64,000 nt of DNA from Lenzites betulinus (taxonomy: Eukaryota > Basidiomycota > Agaricomycetes > Polyporales > Polyporaceae). Numbering within the stretch: position 1 is the first letter of the stretch; each line of letters opens with the position of its first letter. The notes below the pieces were generated by a model, which saw nothing but the letters and a program-made list of their open reading frames with translations, was not told the DNA's origin and ran no database searches. Positions 58,587 through 64,000 of this stretch are shown here, piece by piece. The translations under genes were made by a program, and so were the position numbers. Where the stretch lies: contig JABYQU010000003.1 of NCBI GenBank assembly GCA_022264855.1, positions 434,001 through 498,000 of the forward strand, in the 5' to 3' direction.

Positions 58587-58877
58587 CTAGGCGGTGGCCG
58601 CAGGAGCCGCGTAGTAGACCCTGGAGGAGCGCAGCGTTAGCATTTGCGCAGTGTGCGGCCGAGGAGCATTTTGCGCCGGGGAGGGGAGAAGATAAGGGGG
58701 GACTTACTTAGACGGCTTGTGGTGGTGTTCTTCCTCGCGCTTCTTGGCAGCGCGGGCATCGAACTGCTTGAGGGCCCTCTTGATGACGGCAGCCTCGGGC
58801 TGGGGGACGGGGCCAGCGGTCGTGAAGAGCGCAAGGGCCAGGAACGTGACGAAGAAGAGGACGATGCGGGAGTTCAT
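58587..58877 (-). CDS. Small secreted peptide with dibasic sites
   Basis: Family not recognised. With a GTAAGT donor at 58707 and a CTCCAG acceptor, exons (minus) 58708-58877 and 58587-58620 give 67 aa; read without splicing the frame stops at 58704 with 57 aa. The spliced form is preferred because the donor is consensus and a GCTAAC branch-like site precedes the acceptor. Signal peptide MNSRIVLFFVTFLALALFTT is followed by AGPVPQPEAAVIKRALK, which has a Lys-Arg pair usable by a Kex2-type protease, then AAKKREEEHHHKPSK, a basic and His-rich segment. It could be a processed peptide or a small metal-binding secreted protein; neither is proven. A TATA box lies about 155 bp upstream. Confidence 0.6.
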
Positions 58878-60050
58878 GGCGACGAAGGGGTATGGACGGC
58901 GGGCGGGTAGGAGAGGGCGAGCAAAGTGTGCAGACACAAGAAGAAAAGGGGACCGAAGGCTAGCGAACGCCGATTGTGGTGTTTGCGAGAGGATGCCGGA
59001 CGGACGGCGTGCCAAAGGGCAGGCGCGGCCTTATATAGGTGGCGGGCCGCAGACCCTCGGCCTCCTTTGTCGCAAGCGCACGATGACGCTGTGCACAACG
59101 AGGGCGTGCACTGCCGGGTCCGATCTGACTGGAGGAAAGGATATTGCGCGGCAAAGGCCCTGAATGCCGCGGGTGGGCGGCGTGCAAGCCCGCGCACGCC
59201 CATCAAAAAACAGATAAAGAAATCACGATAGAACTGGCGTTGCGTCGTGCTGGAAATTCGTCTTATCCGCTCCACACGGGTCGCTCGACGCCGTGCCTGC
59301 GTCTCCGACTCGAGAAGGCCCTCGAGACGTAGCCGCGGGCCAAGCTAGCGCTGTCCTCGCTGGTGGACATATGTCGGCGGCGCACAACTCTCACTCGCTT
59401 TCGGGGTGGCTTCGCCCTATCTGGGAATTCTGGGCGGCGTAGGGCTGCGAACCCTGGCCATCTGTGGCCGGCATCTTCGCCAGTCTATCGCCATTCAGGT
59501 TCAGATGAAATCATGCGCGAGCGGAAGATATGGCGGGCGCACGTACTGCGAGGCTATCCGCGTGCGACACCGACGGCGATAGGTGTGGCTAGTGTGCAGC
59601 GCTGCCCGAACATTCGTCACTGCGCATGGGTGCAACATATGCGGTACCTTTACTGTCTGTTTGAATGTAGAGCGCATCTGTCGGGTTAGCACTGGTGGCT
59701 GGACGTCGACTATGATGTATGATGGTTTGGTATATAGAACGACTGCGGCGCAAGAGCATTCCTCTACATCTTGCCACTATACGCTTCGGCTAAAAGGCCG
59801 AGTCTCCGTGTATCTCCCTCTGAGAGGATACTGGCCTGATAGAAGACTTGCGCGAGCTTTGATGGGGGAAAGAGGAGCTGGTGTGCCTGCGCTGCTGCGC
59901 AGACGTTGCGCTGGTGCACATGTGGAACGTGCGGAAGGTCGATAGACGCTCGATGGTTTCACGAACTTTACCAAGGCGCCGAAGCCACCGACGACAAAGC
60001 GCTGCAAACAGGGCTCGACGCTCAGCTCCACGTTCTCAGCGACCACCACC
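58878..60050. other. Divergent intergenic region before the SF3B4 gene
   Basis: 1.17 kb carrying the promoter of the secreted peptide (minus) and of the splicing factor gene (plus). No further gene or repeat was seen. Confidence 0.4.
59031..59039 (-). promoter_or_regulatory. TATA box of the small secreted peptide gene
   Basis: CTATATAAG-type element on the minus strand, about 155 bp before the start codon. Confidence 0.5.
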
Positions 60051-61444
60051 ATGTCTAGACCACAGGATGACCGGAATCAAGAGGCGACTGTGTACTTGGT
60101 GCGTGGCACTACCCGCGTGTTTGAAATAAGCTAACACGCGAACAGGGGAACTTGGACGAGCGGTGTAGCGACGCGCTCATTTGGGAGTTGATGCTTCAAG
60201 CGGGACCAGTCGGTAAGTATCGCAAACTTGTGTCGTTACAGGGTATCATTGTGCTCACGACGCGTGTCATAGTGAATGTACATCTTCCGAAGGACCGCAT
60301 ATCTATGACGCACCAAGGCTATGGCTTCTGTGAGTTTTTGACCGAGGAGGATGCAGAGTATGCCTGCAAGATTATGAACCAGATCAAATTATGGGGGAAA
60401 CCTATCAGGGTTAACAAGGTTCGTGCTATGCGCGTTCTGAAAAAAGAGTACCGAATTAACATGTCTTCTCCTTGTCGCCGCCGTCCTTTGTCCGCTTTCC
60501 ACGAATGCCGCATGTCACTCTGCATCTTCGGAACGCGTAGGCATCATCGGACAAGAAGCAACTAGACGTAGGCGCGAACCTGTTCATCGGCAACCTTGAC
60601 GAAAACGTAGACGAACGTTTGCTCTACGACACCTTCAGCGCGTTCGGCATGATGGCCACCACAGCCAAGGTGCGTCGTATCTCCTCCGCCATATGCTCCC
60701 GTTCCCCTTCTACCTCCCCAACATAACTAACACGCCCGCTTTCTTCCAAACCCACTCCACCTCTCCATTCCTCAGATCGCGCGCGACCCAACGACGGGAA
60801 AATCAAAGGGCTACGGCTTCGTTTCGTACACCGACTTCGAGTCCTCGGACGCCGCAATCGAGTCCATGAACGGCCAGTTCCTCATGAACAAGGCGATCGC
60901 GGTCCAGTACGCATTCAAGAAGGACGGCAAGGGCGAACGGCACGGCACCCCCGCCGAGCGGCTGCTCGCTGCCCAGGCTCGCAAGAACAACGCGCTTCCC
61001 GTCGCTGCGCGCCCTCCCCCAGCACCAATGGGTGCAATCAACGCGTTCGGCGCACGTCCGCCCGTTCCCGGATACCAGGGTCCCTATCAAGGCCAGTTCG
61101 CCGGCGTCCTCGCCGCACCACCACCGCCCCCTGCAGGGTTCACCCCCCAGCAAACCATCATGCCCCATCCCATGCAAGGGATGCAGGGGATGCCAGGAAT
61201 GCAAGGGATGCAAGGGATGCCTCCTCCGCACATGCAGGGCATGCCTCCACAAGGGATGCCCATGGGCGTCCCGCCTCCGCCTCCCGGCGTACCCATGTAC
61301 AACCCCCAAGGCGGCTTCGTTCCCCCGCCTCCTCCCCCTGGATTCATGCCGCAGGGAATGCCCGGCATGATGCCTCCCCCTCAGATGATGGGCGGTATGG
61401 GCGGCATGCCGCCACCGCCGCCGCAGTACATGCAGCAAATGTGA
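60051..61444 (+). CDS. hsh49: Splicing factor 3B subunit 4 (SF3B4/Hsh49)
   Basis: RNA-binding subunit of the U2 snRNP SF3b complex that contacts the pre-mRNA near the branch point. Exons 60051-60098, 60146-60212, 60273-60418, 60541-60669 and 60776-61444 give 352 aa. RRM1: [20 protein letters not shown] and [23 protein letters not shown]2: [20 protein letters not shown] and [20 protein letters not shown]. The C-terminal 150 residues are Pro/Gly/Met-rich with MQGM repeats, as in animal SF3B4, whereas yeast Hsh49 lacks them. N-terminal residues [17 protein letters not shown] fit the family start. Confidence 0.96.
61172..61260 (+). repeat. Tandem GGGATGCA-type repeats in SF3B4
   Basis: Imperfect 9-12 bp units such as ATGCAAGGG encode the [13 protein letters not shown] stretch. 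Confidence 0.7.
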
Positions 61445-63175
61445 ACGGCCCTGGCTCCCTATCGGTCTCTCGCGCCTGGAGGACTCTCGGTCGCTCGATT
61501 CGTCGCTCCTGGCGCTCCGTGGCTGGCTCGGCTGTGTTCTCGCGCGCGCGCATGCGGACATTGTACGTTGTTTGATGACGTTGTAATCCTGGGTTGTGCG
61601 TCCCCGTGCGCGGCGTAATGACATTATCGGCCAATCGTTCTTGGGCAGCTCCAGCCTAATTTTGCAGTTTGACAGGAGAAGGTCCGGATGCGCAAGCCGC
61701 ATGGTGCGGCACGCTATGGCAGCCACCCCGTGCGGACTTCTGTGCTGCATGTCCGTCTTCTGAGAAAGGAACGCCTAGACAGAGTTTGACGTTCGCTAGG
61801 CGTTTAGTATGGGAAGCGCGATAGGCTCAAGCTCGGGGTCTTCTACCTGCATAGGGGGACGCTGTGCGCACGTTCGGGACCCTGGGCCTGGCTATCGTCA
61901 TCTGCGCCCCTTGTCGCGCTCAGCTGTCGATGCCACCGCCGCTGAACTACGGGCTCACGAACCCCTCGGATGCGAATGCGTCCCGCTGTGGCCCGCGAGC
62001 CGTCTAGCCGTATCGACGTACGTGTGCGCGGACGAAGAACGGCGCCTGCCTTCGTCCGCAACTATGTGCAACTTGTGCTCAGCATCGCAACTACGGATGG
62101 GTCATAGACGCTATGCCTTTAACGACCCTCAGGCTCGGTTGTGGGTAGTCTGCTGCGTCTGTCTACCGCGAAGCAACCAAGGTCCCCGTTTCTGTCACCC
62201 TGACTCATGCACGGTGCGTTATCTGTTCCCCGAACGCTGGCTGCGCGACCAGCGATGCACTCCATCTCTCCGACGCCCACGAATCCCGACGACGACTTCG
62301 CGCATGCGGCAGATCCGGACGGCACATCCTGCACTGGACGTCCGTATCAAAATGGTCGCAGCGCACGTCGAGCCCGCCGTCCAGCCGGAACCCAGTGTTA
62401 ACGTTACAACTAAGTGCACAGCGAACCCAAACCACGGCTGACGGCAATCGCAGTTTGCGCGGGCTTGTGTACGCGTCTCTCGCGCGACCTGCCGTTACAG
62501 CACACCATGTGCCTGCCTGCGTACCGGCCCCAACACAGGGTGTGTGTGCATGCGCGGAGGGGCCGCGGCCGGCGATAGTGCAAGGTTAGGTTCGAGCGCG
62601 CAGCGCAGCGCTCACGGCAGAGGAGGAGTCGATGCTGTGAGCTCGAGTGGAGCGGGTGAAGGGCTGGATATGGGAGGTGTGTATCGTCGTTAGCGTGAAC
62701 AGCATGCGGGGCGGGCGCGGGTATGCCAGAGCGGCGATGGCGGGTGTGGTCGTGTCGGTGCCAGCCCCGTGGTGGCAGAGCCCAGCAACGGCGCTGAGAG
62801 AAGTCAAAGGGTGATGGCGTGCCGAACTTTCGCCCGATACTGGGCGTTTTGGCGTTCACTTTGCAGGCACCGGGACATGGGCGAATCGGCGCAGTCGCCG
62901 GTCGTCAAGCTCAAGTGCAAAACCTCCGTGCTCGGTGTGCGTGGCAGGCCCGTTTGTATTCGCAGGCTGAACAGCGTCCGTACACAATTTCAGATGGGTG
63001 TCGCGGAGCGGCTGCTGCCACCCGGACAGCCCACGGCATACCAAAAGCTCGCGCGGCACTTCGTAATATTGTCAAATCCCCGCATCGCGCGATACCTCCC
63101 GCAGCACCCAACGAGCGCCGTATCTCATCCACATCATACCCCAGACCACACATCGCAATACCCAAAACACAGGCC
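61445..63175. other. Intergenic region, 1.7 kb
   Basis: Convergent region between the SF3B4 stop and the AhpD-like stop. Several GC-rich frames of up to 210 codons stay open on both strands, but none has a domain or plausible exon structure. Confidence 0.4.
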
Positions 63176-63850
63176 TCAGGGCTCGACGTCCGGCACACCG
63201 CCCCTCCACGTCACCCCGACGAGCTGCGCGACCTCCATCGCGATGCGGCGCACGGCGCGGGCCTCGTCGAGGGAGGCGCCGCCGTGGCGCGCGTTCGCGA
63301 GGTGCCACCCGACCTGGCGCGGCGCGTCGACCGCGATGAGCGCGGCGACGATCGCGTACGTCGACTCGACCTGCGTGAGCGCGTCCGTGCCGCCGTACGT
63401 CACCCCGTACCCGATCGTGTTGCACCACCAGCCTGTCAGAGCGGTGCCGGAGGGGATTAGGATGGGGACCGCGTGGTGGGAGGGGACGGGTGGGAATGTA
63501 TGATAGAGGGGGCAGAGAGGCGTTAGCGGGAGCGTCGCACGCGTGATAAGCGGGGGCGATAGGTAGGGGAGAGAGGTGCAGAAGGAGATGCGGGGAATGT
63601 TAATGATGGACGGGGATGGGAGGTGCGGGGAAGGAGGGACGGACCTAGGTCGGGGTAGGCGGAGTCGAGCAGGTTCTGCACGGAGTCTGCCGTGTCGCGG
63701 TACATGGACCGGAAGAGCTGCTCCCCGCTCTTGTCGAACTCTGTCATATGTTTGTTCGTGTCTCTGCGTCGATACATGAGCAAATCTATACATGTTCATA
63801 GAGAACGGGACGCACCGTAGAACTTTCGTCTCGCGTAGGTTCACAGGCAT
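63176..63850 (-). CDS. AhpD/carboxymuconolactone-decarboxylase-like protein
   Basis: All-helical protein of the CMD/AhpD-like fold; function unknown. Exons (minus) 63816-63850, 63645-63763 and 63176-63432 give 136 aa. The core is EFDKSGEQLFRSMYRDTADS, GYGVTYGGTDALTQVESTYA, VAALIAVDAPRQVGWHLANA and AMEVAQLVGV, which matches fungal AhpD-like proteins. The CxxC redox pair of true AhpD peroxidase partners is absent, so a thiol-reductase role is unlikely. The 35-nt first exon codes MPVNLRETKVL. The gene is complete within the window; its promoter lies in the last 150 bases. Confidence 0.8.
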   Translation of the reverse strand: MPVNLRETKVLRCVPFSMNMYRFAHVSTQRHEQTYDRVRQERGAALPVHVPRHGRLRAEPARLRLPRPRSVPPSPHLPSPSIINIPRISFCTSLPYLSPPLITRATLPLTPLCPLYHTFPPVPSHHAVPILIPSGTALTGWWCNTIGYGVTYGGTDALTQVESTYAIVAALIAVDAPRQVGWHLANARHGGASLDEARAVRRIAMEVAQLVGVTWRGGVPDVEP

Positions 63851-64000
63851 CGCTTCGTTCAGCGCAATGAGCGTGTTAATTGTTTAAGGGGGCGGGTGTA
63901 TCAGATCAATACTGTACACATCCCAATTCTTACAGGACCGAAGAGGTGACATGCTCATGACTGGTCCCAGAAGATCTCTAGTCGAAATAGCCCCGTCCGA

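Noticed and set aside
61809..62441. 210-codon open frame downstream of SF3B4
   Set aside because: GC-rich, no domain and no exon structure; overlapping frames on the other strand are equally open.

Overview
This window is nuclear DNA of a filamentous basidiomycete, most likely an Agaricomycete. The evidence is the dense short GT-AG introns of about 50-60 nt, elongation factor 3 (fungal), a DUF6593 protein (basidiomycete-centred), cerato-platanin, a PL14-type lyase, and the mix of secreted surface proteins with housekeeping genes. Gene models below were spliced by hand from reading frame, GT-AG borders and family homology. Exon coordinates are in each entry, and in every complete multi-exon model the exon lengths sum to an open frame.

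Layout: 1-12.5 kb holds a partial class I histone deacetylase (minus) divergent from a PER1/PGAP3 GPI-remodelling gene, then glutamate 5-kinase (with a broken duplicate of its first exons upstream), PRPP synthetase, a DUF6593 gene, a DOPA-4,5-dioxygenase-like gene (minus) and a PL14-type polysaccharide lyase. From 13.4 to 35.7 kb every gene is on the minus strand: a Ser/Thr kinase, four tandem HsbA-like small secreted proteins with the same seven-exon structure, an Adp1-like ABCG transporter with an EGF-like extracellular domain, two tandem NmrA-like NAD(P)-binding proteins, the oligosaccharyltransferase subunit WBP1 and a cerato-platanin. 35.7-39.2 kb and 44.3-48.1 kb are gene-poor. Between and after them lie adenylate kinase, a Zn2Cys6 transcription factor, the V-ATPase subunit a, elongation factor 3, an M50B-like membrane protease, a tRNA-Thr/tRNA-Gln pair, a small secreted peptide, the splicing factor SF3B4/Hsh49 and an AhpD-like protein.

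The most notable things are: (a) inferred micro-exons of 5, 7 and 14 nt in three genes, each needed to keep the frame and to restore family-typical residues, with the 7-nt one shared by both NmrA-like paralogs; (b) a 374-bp non-autonomous DNA transposon with ~35-bp terminal inverted repeats and an 8-bp target-site duplication (hAT-like), inserted about 150 bp upstream of the V-ATPase gene; (c) the four-gene HsbA-like secreted cluster; and (d) the relic duplicate of the glutamate-kinase 5' end, with its intron retained. No CRISPR, rRNA or viral sequence was seen. I did not find a clearly new multi-gene system; the secreted-protein cluster is the nearest candidate.
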